Below the pieces are notes generated by a model that ran no database searches, was not told the origin of the DNA, and worked only from the letters and a program-made list of their open reading frames with translations. Below, piece by piece: positions 1-6,147 of a DNA stretch of 7,291 bases. Within the stretch, counting starts at the first letter, position 1, and every line of letters starts with the position of its first letter. Location of the stretch: NCBI GenBank assembly GCA_903930395.1, contig CAIYYE010000034.1:1-7291 (forward strand), read 5' to 3'. This DNA is from an uncultured beta proteobacterium (GTDB lineage: Bacteria; Pseudomonadota; Gammaproteobacteria; Burkholderiales; Rhodocyclaceae). The translations under genes and the position numbers were made by a program.

Positions 1-915
1 CTCAAGGCTGGTCGTTCGGCCATCGAGCTGGCCTTCTTCGTCCTGCTGCCAGTCATGGTAGTCATGCTCTCGCTGATGCGGCTGCTCGAAGCGCGTGGCG
101 TTCTCGACTGGCTGGTCGGGCGCCTGGCGCCGCTGCTCAAGCCGCTCGGCCTGACCGGACTGGGCGTCTTCGCGGCCTTGCAGATCAACTTCGTGAGCTT
201 CGCGGCGCCGATGGCGACCTTGACCATGATGGAACAGCGCGGCGCCTCTGACCGCCATATTGCCGCCACGCTGGCCATGGTCTTTGCCATGTCGCAGGCT
301 AACGCGGCGCTGCCGATGATGACCATGGGACTCGACCTTGGCCTGACGCTAGGCTTTTCGCTGATCGGCGGCCTGACGGCGGCGATGGCGACCTATTATT
401 TTTTTGGTCGGGCGCTGTCGAGCGCCGAGGGGCAGCTTGACGAGACCATGCCCCATCCGGTGGCACATGGCGGCAAGGGCATGCTCGATGTCATCAACCG
501 GGCCGGCGCCGAGGCTTTTCGACTGGCGACCGGGGCCATCCCGATGCTCGTGCTGTCGCTTGTTGTCGTCACGGCGCTGCGCACGGGCGGCGCCATCGAT
601 GCCCTGACGCAACTGCTGGCGCCCTTGTTGAGCGCTCTTTCCATCGATCCGGTACTGATCCTGCCGACTCTGACCAAGTACATTGCCGGTGGCACGGCGA
701 TGATGGGGGTCATGGACGAGATGCGCAAAGCCGGCCAGATCAGCGCCGAACTGCTCAACGCCAGCGCCGGATTCCTCATCTCGCCCTTCGACCTGCCGGG
801 CGTCGCCGTGCTCATTTCAGCCGGGCCGCGCATCGCCGCAGTATGGAAGCCGGCAGCACTCGGTGCCTGTATCGGTATCGCCGTGCGCACGGTCGGACAT
901 ATACTCGCCGTATGA
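1..915 (+). CDS. Nucleoside recognition (Gate) domain membrane protein, C-terminal part
   Basis: This is an integral inner-membrane protein of the nucleoside recognition/Gate family (related to spore maturation SpmA/SpmB and nucleoside transporter gate domains). The substrate is unknown; a transport role is inferred from the family only. The frame is open from base 1, so the start lies upstream and 304 residues are visible. Hydrophobic segments lie near fragment residues 9-27, 55-77, 90-110, 114-136, 174-192 and 262-282. Two Gate-like halves are suggested: the first contains INFVSFAAPMATLTMM (from residue 62) and the second KYIAGGTAMMGVMDEM (from 226) followed by FDLPGVAVLISAGPR. These Gly/Ala/Pro-rich helical hairpins are typical of the family. 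A polar loop at about 138-165 links the halves. The stop codon overlaps the start of the next gene (ATGA), suggesting translational coupling. The family call is fairly safe, the function is not. Confidence 0.82.
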   Translation, partial: LKAGRSAIELAFFVLLPVMVVMLSLMRLLEARGVLDWLVGRLAPLLKPLGLTGLGVFAALQINFVSFAAPMATLTMMEQRGASDRHIAATLAMVFAMSQANAALPMMTMGLDLGLTLGFSLIGGLTAAMATYYFFGRALSSAEGQLDETMPHPVAHGGKGMLDVINRAGAEAFRLATGAIPMLVLSLVVVTALRTGGAIDALTQLLAPLLSALSIDPVLILPTLTKYIAGGTAMMGVMDEMRKAGQISAELLNASAGFLISPFDLPGVAVLISAGPRIAAVWKPAALGACIGIAVRTVGHILAV

Positions 916-1265
916 ACAAACGATCACTGTCCTTCCTGATCCTGCTGGCCAGTGCCAGCCTGATGAATGCCGGCGTCGTCGCGGCGCCGCTCAATCTGCT
1001 CGGTTTCGACGACATGTCCTGCACCGCCTGGAACAAGTCGAAAGACGACCCGGAACGGCGAGCCGCGTACATCGTCTGGGTGCGCGGCTTTCTGACCGGG
1101 CACAACTATGCCTTGCCGAACCAGCAGCTTTCGAGCATTTCAAGCGGCACGGTCGAGGCGCAGATCAATCGCTATTGTTCACGCAATCCGGCCGGCCAGT
1201 TCAGCGAGGGCGCCATGCGCCTGAGCGACGAGTTTTCGGGGCGCAATCAGCCGATCCGGAAATAG
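912..1265 (+). CDS. Small secreted protein with two cysteines, HdeA-like, function unknown
   Basis: This encodes 117 residues. I chose the ATG at 912 because it opens directly onto a signal peptide: Lys/Arg at 3-4, a hydrophobic core at about 6-23 and a likely cleavage after Ala24 or Ala25 (VVAA/P). In-frame starts further upstream would only add a basic stretch lying inside the preceding gene. The mature protein is about 92 residues and has exactly two cysteines, Cys37 (MSCTAW) and Cys89 (NRYCSRN), which could form one disulfide across a helical domain. The core YIVWVRGFLTGHN (53-65) resembles uncharacterised periplasmic proteins and the HdeA/HdeB acid-chaperone fold, where a single disulfide clamps a small helical bundle. 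That resemblance is by pattern only. No clear Shine-Dalgarno precedes the ATG; the 4-base overlap with the preceding membrane-protein gene suggests translation by reinitiation, so the two probably form an operon. Confidence 0.75.
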   Translation: MNKRSLSFLILLASASLMNAGVVAAPLNLLGFDDMSCTAWNKSKDDPERRAAYIVWVRGFLTGHNYALPNQQLSSISSGTVEAQINRYCSRNPAGQFSEGAMRLSDEFSGRNQPIRK

Positions 1266-1311
1266 CGGGAATTCGCCCACTTACCCGCCGTCAATTACGC
1301 TGGAACCGGAT

Positions 1312-1788
1312 TTATTTTCGCCACTTCGCCCAGGGGTCGGAATCGCCCTGAATGGTGCTCCGCGAGTGGCTAACGACCTTTTTGTCAGTACTGGCGCGCT
1401 GGCTTTTTTCCGTATCATGCTGGGCCGCTTTTCTGGCTCGCTTTTCGGATAGCCGCTCGGCATCTTCCAGACTCAATTCAGCCGGCTTGCCCGGTATCTG
1501 GCCCGGCGGAATGATGCGATCCCTGGGCGGCAATTCAAATTGCTCTGCAGATGCCCGGGGCAGGCTTTTGAATTTATACAAATAAAAACCTTCAACCTTC
1601 TCGCGCGCCCAATCCGTCTTTTTGAGAAACTTTACGCTGGAATCAATGCTCGGGTTTTTATTGAAGCAGTTGATATTCAGATAGGCATATAAAAGTTCAA
1701 AGCCATAATGATTAACAATTTCGGTTAATAATTGCTTCAAACTAATACCATGCAGGGGGTTGTCTGCATAATTTGTGTCGGTATTCAT
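1312..1788 (-). CDS. VF530 family (DUF2132) DNA-binding protein with long basic C-terminal tail
   Basis: This encodes 158 residues from the ATG at 1788; a TTG twelve bases upstream (1800) is a less likely alternative start adding four residues. Residues 10-70 match the VF530/DUF2132 family pattern: [20 protein letters not shown] (10-29), then [20 protein letters not shown] (38-57) and [13 protein letters not shown] (58-70). The family was named from a Vibrio fischeri protein whose structure was solved and which is described as DNA-binding; its cellular role is not established. A family member normally has about 70-90 residues, so the tail from about 75 to 158 is an extension. It contains [17 protein letters not shown] and a highly charged stretch [19 protein letters not shown], then ends in a Trp-rich WAKWRK. 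Codons for the domain are AT-rich (about 37% GC over 1561-1800) while those for the tail are near 58%. The gene converges with the 912-1265 gene and diverges from the channel gene. Confidence 0.88.
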   Translation of the reverse strand: MNTDTNYADNPLHGISLKQLLTEIVNHYGFELLYAYLNINCFNKNPSIDSSVKFLKKTDWAREKVEGFYLYKFKSLPRASAEQFELPPRDRIIPPGQIPGKPAELSLEDAERLSEKRARKAAQHDTEKSQRASTDKKVVSHSRSTIQGDSDPWAKWRK

Positions 1789-1818
1789 GAAAACACCCAA
1801 GAAAACTGTAAATTGGTC

Positions 1819-1824
1819 ATTGTA
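1819..1824 (-). promoter_or_regulatory. Candidate -10 element for the VF530 gene
   Basis: On the minus strand this reads TACAAT, one base from the sigma-70 consensus TATAAT, about 31 bases upstream of the VF530 ATG. The -35 hexamer at the proper distance is poor, and the region between overlaps the palindrome at 1833-1842, so a regulator bound there would cover the promoter. The call rests on a single hexamer. Confidence 0.25.
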
Positions 1825-1832
1825 CCTGTTGC

Positions 1833-1842
1833 TACAGCTGTA
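1833..1842. repeat. 10-bp perfect palindrome TACAGCTGTA, possible operator
   Basis: TACAGCTGTA is fully self-complementary and sits near the middle of the divergent intergenic region, upstream of both starts. The symmetry does not extend cleanly: the first outer pair mismatches, the next (G1831/C1844) pairs, and then it is lost. A dimeric regulator could bind it, but a 10-bp palindrome can also arise by chance and I do not recognise it as a known operator. Confidence 0.3.
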
Positions 1843-1870
1843 ACCGACTCAAGCGAGTGCCAAGCAGTGA

Positions 1871-1897
1871 TTGTATGACCAAGCGGTAGCGTAAAAT
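1871..1897 (+). promoter_or_regulatory. Candidate sigma-70 promoter of the mscS-M13-PliG-like operon
   Basis: TTGTAT (1871-1876) and TAAAAT (1892-1897) are reasonable -35 and -10 hexamers, but the 15-base spacer is shorter than the preferred 16-18. Transcription would begin near 1903-1906, which leaves only a short leader before the ribosome binding site at 1913. Placement fits the channel gene at 1923, yet the spacer keeps this tentative. Confidence 0.3.
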
Positions 1898-1912
1898 CCG
1901 GACAGGACTGTT

Positions 1913-1918
1913 GGAGAA
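1913..1918 (+). promoter_or_regulatory. Ribosome binding site deciding the channel start
   Basis: GGAGAA lies four bases upstream of the ATG at 1923. It supports that ATG over the in-frame TTG at 1911, which would place the ribosome binding site inside the coding sequence. Confidence 0.7.
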
Positions 1919-1922
1919 CCCA

Positions 1923-3566
1923 ATGCACCACATGATCGACTCTCTCGGATATCTCGGCCGCACAATATCCGGTCTGGCAAGTACGTTTTTCCTGTTGTTG
2001 GTTATTTCCGCTTCCTTGTTGCCTGGTCAGGCGCGTGCAGTCGATGCGGTTGCCGAAGCGCCGCTGGTCATCGGTAATCGAACGATCCATATCTTCCGGA
2101 GTTCGTTGGGGGCATTTTCTGCAGCCGACAGGGCAACCGGGGCGAAGCAAAGAATCGAACGGGCTATTGAAGAAACCGGTGAAGGCTGGACATCGGTGAA
2201 GTCGACGCCGCAAGGCATCCTGGTGGAACTCGACGGCAAACCGATGTTCTATGTGCTGCCCGGTGATGCCCGCGAACTGGCTGGCGAAACTCCGGAAGAT
2301 CTGGCCAATCAGGCGTCCCGTGTCCTCAACAAGGCTTGGGCCGAGATGCGCGAGCGCCGTGATCCCCACGTGAATTTTGGCGCGCTGTTCAAGGTCGTCG
2401 TCGCCGCATTCCTGTTGATGCTTGTCCTTACGTTGGTCTTCAAGGGCGTGCGCTGGATTGAGGCGAGGGTGGCCCGGCAGGTTGGAGAACGCCTGAAGGC
2501 AATTCCGGGCGGCCATTTTGGCTCGCGGATCGAAATACTCATCCCCACCGTCGCCAAACGGGCGTCCGTGCTCACGGCATGGCTGCTGAGTCTGTTTGCC
2601 TTGTTCCTGTTTCTGACTTACAGCATGGGTCAGTTTGTCCTGACTCGCCCAGCCAGCGAAGACCTCTCGCAATCGATCAACGAATTGCTGATGCAGGTAC
2701 TCCATGGGGTGACCGGTTCCTTGCCGGGTCTTTTCATTGCTGTACTCATTTTCCTGGCTGCGTGGGTGGTGACGCGTGTCTCAACGGAAATTTTCGCATT
2801 CGTTGCCACATCGCCGACCGCAGTCGGTGTCCTCAATGCCCATACCGCGCCCGCAACACGGCGGATCGTCAATGCCTCCGTGTGGTTGTTCGCCGTCGCC
2901 ATGGCTTATCCCTACTTGCCTGGCGCGCATACCGAGGCCTTCAAGGGTCTGTCGGTGATCCTTGGTCTGATGGTCTCGATTGGCGCGTCCGGGCTTATCG
3001 GGCAGGTTGCCAGTGGCGTCATGCTCGTGTACACGCACGCCTTGTTGGTGGGCGAATATGTGCGCATTCAGGATTACGAGGGCACGGTGACCGATCTGGG
3101 CCCGTTCGTCACCCGCCTGCGCACCGGCATGGGGGAGGAGATTGCATTGCCGAATGCACTGGTACTGGCTAACGTGACCCGCAATTTCTCGCGCGCTACC
3201 AAAGGCAAGGGTTTCATTTTTGATACTTCGATCACCATTGGCTACGACACCCCCTGGCGGCAAGTGCATGCCCTGTTGCTGGAAGCCGCGACGCAGATCC
3301 CCGAAATTCTCGCCGAACCGCCTCCCTTTGTCGTGCAGACGGCACTGTCAGATTTTTATGTCGCCTACAAACTGGTGGTTTATGTCGACAGTGAAGTACC
3401 CGGCACGCGGGCCCGTGTAGCCAGCAACCTGCATTCCGCGATCCAGGACGCGTTCAACCGCCACGAGGTGCAGATCATGTCTCCGCACTATTTCCGTGAT
3501 CCGGAACTGCCCAAAATCGTTCCGGAAGCAAAGTGGTACCAGGCACCTGCAAAGCCAGGCGAATAA
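1923..3566 (+). CDS. MscS-family mechanosensitive ion channel with N-terminal periplasmic domain
   Basis: This encodes a 547-residue inner-membrane channel that in this family opens under membrane tension and releases solutes during hypo-osmotic shock. A signal peptide (hydrophobic core about 17-33, likely cleavage after ARA at 37-39) leads into a periplasmic segment of about 110 residues. Predicted membrane spans follow at about 154-176, 216-240, 267-287 and 315-333. The pore helix is the Gly/Ala-rich stretch SIGASGLIGQVASGVMLVYT (352-371), continuing into the beta domain LLVGEYVRIQDYEGTV (374-389), the TRLRTGMGEEIALPN segment and NVTRNFSR. This order is the MscS signature. The cytoplasmic alpha/beta domain runs to about 530 and ends with PHYFRDP. 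At about twice the length of E. coli MscS (286 residues) it belongs with the larger paralogues; which one is unclear, so I give no symbol. It is the first gene of a probable operon with the peptidase 32 bases downstream. Confidence 0.93.
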   Translation: MHHMIDSLGYLGRTISGLASTFFLLLVISASLLPGQARAVDAVAEAPLVIGNRTIHIFRSSLGAFSAADRATGAKQRIERAIEETGEGWTSVKSTPQGILVELDGKPMFYVLPGDARELAGETPEDLANQASRVLNKAWAEMRERRDPHVNFGALFKVVVAAFLLMLVLTLVFKGVRWIEARVARQVGERLKAIPGGHFGSRIEILIPTVAKRASVLTAWLLSLFALFLFLTYSMGQFVLTRPASEDLSQSINELLMQVLHGVTGSLPGLFIAVLIFLAAWVVTRVSTEIFAFVATSPTAVGVLNAHTAPATRRIVNASVWLFAVAMAYPYLPGAHTEAFKGLSVILGLMVSIGASGLIGQVASGVMLVYTHALLVGEYVRIQDYEGTVTDLGPFVTRLRTGMGEEIALPNALVLANVTRNFSRATKGKGFIFDTSITIGYDTPWRQVHALLLEAATQIPEILAEPPPFVVQTALSDFYVAYKLVVYVDSEVPGTRARVASNLHSAIQDAFNRHEVQIMSPHYFRDPELPKIVPEAKWYQAPAKPGE

Positions 3567-3580
3567 TCTGCGAGCAAAAT

Positions 3581-3592
3581 GAAGGGATAGAG
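3581..3592 (+). promoter_or_regulatory. Ribosome binding site of the M13 peptidase gene
   Basis: GAAGGGATAGAG precedes the ATG at 3599. The stronger GAAGGGA part is 11 bases away, slightly far, and AGAG is 6 bases away. It supports the ATG at 3599 over an in-frame upstream start at 3533 that lies inside the channel gene. Confidence 0.5.
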
Positions 3593-3598
3593 AACACC

Positions 3599-5647
3599 AT
3601 GCTTCCGAACAAGCTAGCCGCCGCCCTGACCATTCTGGCCATCACCGGGCAAGCCGCAGTTGCCGGCTCATTTCCGAGCGACGTACCAGCCCTCGGCTAT
3701 TCGCCATCGAACATGGATCGCAGCATTGATCCCCGGCAGGATTTTTACCGTTATGCCGCTGGAAGCTGGCTCCGGAAAACCGAAATTCCTTCGGCTGATC
3801 CCGATGTTGGTGGGTTTTCGCTGTTGGCGCACAATCTGAACGACCAGTTGCTCAGGCTCATCCGCCAGGCGGCCGAGGCACCTGCCGACAAACGTGATCG
3901 CCTGCAGCAGCAGATAGGCGATTTCTACCGGGCGGCGATGGACACGCAACGCCTTGATGCGCTGGGACTGAAGCCACTGGACGAAGACTTCAGGCTGATT
4001 GACGAGCTCGATGGCGCCAAGGCTTTCGGCAAGCTCGCCGCCCAACACCAGCTGGGTTACAGCGTTTCCCCGCTGATCAACGCCTCTGCTGGCCCCGATC
4101 CAAAGCAAAGCACGATGACCGTGCTCTATCTGGGAACCGGCATGCGCGCCCTGACCCAGGACGAGTACGCCAAGCCGGACGGCCAGCGCATTCGCGACCT
4201 GTACGTCGATTTCATCAGCAGGATGTTCCAGACACTGGGCGATTCACCTGATCGGGCAAGCGCCAATGCCCGCGTGGTGCTCGCCATCGAAAGCGAACTG
4301 GCCGCCGCGGAGCTGACTCAACTGCAGCGCTACGATCCCGCGCTCACCTACAACAAGCTTGGACTGATGGAGGCGCAGGCGCTGATACCCGCCATCGACC
4401 TCAAGGCTTTCCTGGGCGGACTTGGTGTGACTCCTCCCGAGACAGTTATCGTGCCGGACCTGGCAGGCATGCGCGCGACCCAGAGGATACTGGCACAGCG
4501 TCCGGCCAGTGAACTGCGTACGCTGCTGCGCTGGCACGTGCTGTCGGCCCGGACCTCGACACTTGGGCAGCCCTGGTATGCGCTTGACCAGGAGTTCAGC
4601 CGCCTGCGTCAGGGACTGAAGGTGTCCGAGCCGCGCGAACAGGAAGTAACCAAGGCTATCGGGGCCATCCTTTTCCATCCGCTGTCGCAGCTTTACGTCA
4701 AGGCCTATTTCCCGGAATCGACCCGTCGCGATATCACGCAGATGGTCGGCCACATCAAGGACGAATTTGCCCTTCGCCTGCGTAATAATGCATGGCTCGA
4801 CGAGCCGACCCGCAAGGCTGCCCAGGAAAAGCTGGGCAAGCTGGAGGTGGCGGTCGGCTATCCCGAGCAATGGATCGATTTCAGTAGCGTCGAGATCCGG
4901 CCTGACGATTATTTCGGCAACGTTCGACGCATAGCCCGCTTCCTGCAGACGCGCGAACTCGCCCGGACAGGCAAACCCGTGGTGGTCGAACGCTTCGCCG
5001 TGCCCACGAAGACGACGCCGATCGCCGTCAACGCTGGCTACAGTCCGCTGGGTAACAACGTCGATATCACGGCGGCCATCGTCCAGCCGCCTTTCTATGT
5101 ACCCGGTGCCGATGCGGCTGTAAATTTCTGCACCATCGGTGCCGTGATCGGCCACGAACTGACGCATGGTTTCGACAGCATGGGCCGCCAGTACGGGCCG
5201 GCCGGCAATCTGCGTGACTGGTGGACGCCATCGGCTACGGCGAAATTCACGAAACGAACAGAGGTGCTGGTGGATCAGTACAGCCAGTTCGAGATTCTGC
5301 CGGGCCTGATGCACAATGGCCGGCAGACGCTGACCGAGAACACGGCGGATCTGGGTGGAATTACCCTGGCGCATGCCGCACTGAAGCGCCATCTGGCCAA
5401 AAATCCGCTTCCTGAAATCGACGGCCTGAACAGCGACCAGCGCTGTTTCGTCGCTTGGTCGCAGATGTGGGCCTACAAGGGGCGCTCAGAGCGCTTGCGC
5501 TATCTTGTGTCGGTCGATTACCACGCTAACGCTTCGGTGCGTGCCGTTGCCCCGTTGCTGCATCTTGATGCCTTCCACAAGGCCTTTGGCACCCGATCGG
5601 GTGATGCGATGTGGCGAGCCCCCGAGAAGCGAATCACCATCTGGTAA
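3599..5647 (+). CDS. Secreted M13 family zinc metallopeptidase (neprilysin/PepO type)
   Basis: This encodes 682 residues, the usual length for M13 endopeptidases, which cleave oligopeptides on the amino side of hydrophobic residues. The start at 3599 opens a signal peptide with likely cleavage after AVA (20-22), so the enzyme is periplasmic or exported. The N-terminal domain begins near residue 43 with DRSIDPRQDFYRYAAGSWL. The catalytic domain shows the substrate-binding NA pair (Asn478-Ala479, in VNAGYSP), QPPFY, the zinc motif HELTH (His519, Glu520, His523), the third ligand in ENTADLGG (Glu580, Asp584), and the transition-state His642 with Arg648 in DYHANASVR. The Asn-to-His and His-to-Arg spacings (41 and 6 residues) equal those I recall for human neprilysin. 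The C-terminus ITIW is also typical. Oddities are NAGY for the usual NA(Y/F)Y, NFCTIG for NYGGIG, and HAN for HSP. All catalytic residues are present, so it should be active. Confidence 0.95.
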   Translation: MLPNKLAAALTILAITGQAAVAGSFPSDVPALGYSPSNMDRSIDPRQDFYRYAAGSWLRKTEIPSADPDVGGFSLLAHNLNDQLLRLIRQAAEAPADKRDRLQQQIGDFYRAAMDTQRLDALGLKPLDEDFRLIDELDGAKAFGKLAAQHQLGYSVSPLINASAGPDPKQSTMTVLYLGTGMRALTQDEYAKPDGQRIRDLYVDFISRMFQTLGDSPDRASANARVVLAIESELAAAELTQLQRYDPALTYNKLGLMEAQALIPAIDLKAFLGGLGVTPPETVIVPDLAGMRATQRILAQRPASELRTLLRWHVLSARTSTLGQPWYALDQEFSRLRQGLKVSEPREQEVTKAIGAILFHPLSQLYVKAYFPESTRRDITQMVGHIKDEFALRLRNNAWLDEPTRKAAQEKLGKLEVAVGYPEQWIDFSSVEIRPDDYFGNVRRIARFLQTRELARTGKPVVVERFAVPTKTTPIAVNAGYSPLGNNVDITAAIVQPPFYVPGADAAVNFCTIGAVIGHELTHGFDSMGRQYGPAGNLRDWWTPSATAKFTKRTEVLVDQYSQFEILPGLMHNGRQTLTENTADLGGITLAHAALKRHLAKNPLPEIDGLNSDQRCFVAWSQMWAYKGRSERLRYLVSVDYHANASVRAVAPLLHLDAFHKAFGTRSGDAMWRAPEKRITIW

Positions 5648-5654
5648 GGGGGAG
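5646..5654 (+). promoter_or_regulatory. Strong ribosome binding site overlapping the peptidase stop codon
   Basis: AAGGGGGAG starts within the TAA stop of the peptidase gene and ends four bases before the ATG at 5659. The overlap of stop and ribosome binding site supports co-translation of the two genes and fixes the start of the small downstream gene. Confidence 0.75.
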
Positions 5655-5658
5655 CGCG

Positions 5659-6120
5659 ATGAACCGTTTGTCCATGGCAGGTTTGTTGAGTGTCCTTGGC
5701 CTTCTTTTGAGTATTCCTGCTTCAGCATCTGACATCCAGACCAGGCCGGTACGCTTCAAGGAGGGCGAAAGCAGCATAACCATCAAGGCGGCGTTGAGAG
5801 GGCGCCAGACTGTTGACTACAGCTTGCCTGCGCGGGCCGGACAGACCATGAGTGTCACGTTCAGCAGCAGTAATCGGAGCGCGTATTTCAACGTGATGCC
5901 GCCGGGTTCGACCTGGGATGCCATGTTCGTTGGTTCGACCGAGGGTGATGTCTGGGCTGGGGTGCTTCCGTCCGATGGTGAATACAGAATCCGCGTCTAT
6001 CTGTATCGGAATGCAGCGCGTCGCAATGAGCGGGCCGGATACACCCTGACTATCGGAATTGCCGACCCTGATCCTGGTGCAGCATCTTCCGCTGATGCCA
6101 AGGTGGCGGGCGGCAGGTGA
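5659..6120 (+). CDS. Small periplasmic protein resembling the PliG (g-type lysozyme inhibitor) family
   Basis: This encodes 153 residues. A signal peptide (Arg3, hydrophobic core 7-20, likely cleavage after ASA at 21-23) leads into a domain of about 110 residues that appears to be all beta. Its pattern is VRFKEGESS (31-39), LRGRQTVDYSLPARAGQTMS (46-65), YFNVMPPGS (76-84), LPSDGEYRIRVYLYRNAARR (103-122), then YTLTIGI (128-134). Compared from memory with E. coli YcgK/PliG, the segments RKGHSS, DYDTYTFYAKKGQ, LPASGKYELRVLQTRNDARK and YNVDIQI align in the same order, so a PliG-like fold is likely. PliG proteins inhibit g-type lysozyme in the periplasm; whether this one does is untested. There are no cysteines. 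A short tail (135-153) rich in Ala, Ser, Asp and Pro follows the domain. The gene starts 11 bases after the peptidase stop and is almost certainly co-transcribed with it. Confidence 0.78.
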   Translation: MNRLSMAGLLSVLGLLLSIPASASDIQTRPVRFKEGESSITIKAALRGRQTVDYSLPARAGQTMSVTFSSSNRSAYFNVMPPGSTWDAMFVGSTEGDVWAGVLPSDGEYRIRVYLYRNAARRNERAGYTLTIGIADPDPGAASSADAKVAGGR

Positions 6121-6141
6121 CGGCGTAGGGCTGTCACCTGC
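6113..6141. terminator. Perfect 9-bp stem-loop at the junction of convergent genes
   Basis: GCAGGTGAC (6113-6121) pairs perfectly with GTCACCTGC (6133-6141) around an 11-base loop. The left arm contains the TGA stop of the PliG-like gene, and the right arm ends six bases before the end of the CTI gene. No T-tract follows on either strand, so it is not a classical intrinsic terminator. It may still act as a bidirectional transcript end or 3'-end protecting structure for the two convergent units. Confidence 0.45.
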
Positions 6142-6147
6142 ACTGGG

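Larger units (their letters stand above)
1789..1922. other. Divergent intergenic region between VF530 gene and MscS operon
   Basis: This 134-bp stretch is the only sizeable non-coding region and must carry the 5' control signals of both the VF530 gene and the channel-peptidase operon. It holds candidate promoters on each strand, a 10-bp perfect palindrome at 1833-1842, the hexamer CTGTAA repeated at 1806-1811 and 1838-1843 (32 bp apart, about three helical turns), and a tiny hairpin ACTC-aagc-GAGT at 1847-1858. None of these is a recognised operator. Confidence 0.6.

Noticed and set aside
1265..1288. Possible terminator GCGGG...CCCGC between the two convergent genes
   Set aside because: The stem is only five pairs with a 14-base loop and no T-tract follows; it is within what chance gives in GC-rich DNA.
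1785..2705. 306-codon open frame antisense to the channel gene
   Set aside because: It overlaps a clear MscS-family gene and the divergent promoter region, and its translation is low-complexity and Gln/Arg/His-rich without domain signatures.
2579..3172. 197-codon plus-strand frame inside the channel gene
   Set aside because: Out-of-frame shadow of the channel coding sequence; Arg/Cys/Gly-rich with no motif.
4244..5392. Long open frame (382 codons) antisense to the M13 peptidase
   Set aside because: It lies opposite a gene with complete catalytic motifs, its translation has no recognisable domain and is rich in Arg, Gly, Gln and His, as expected for a reverse frame in GC-rich DNA.
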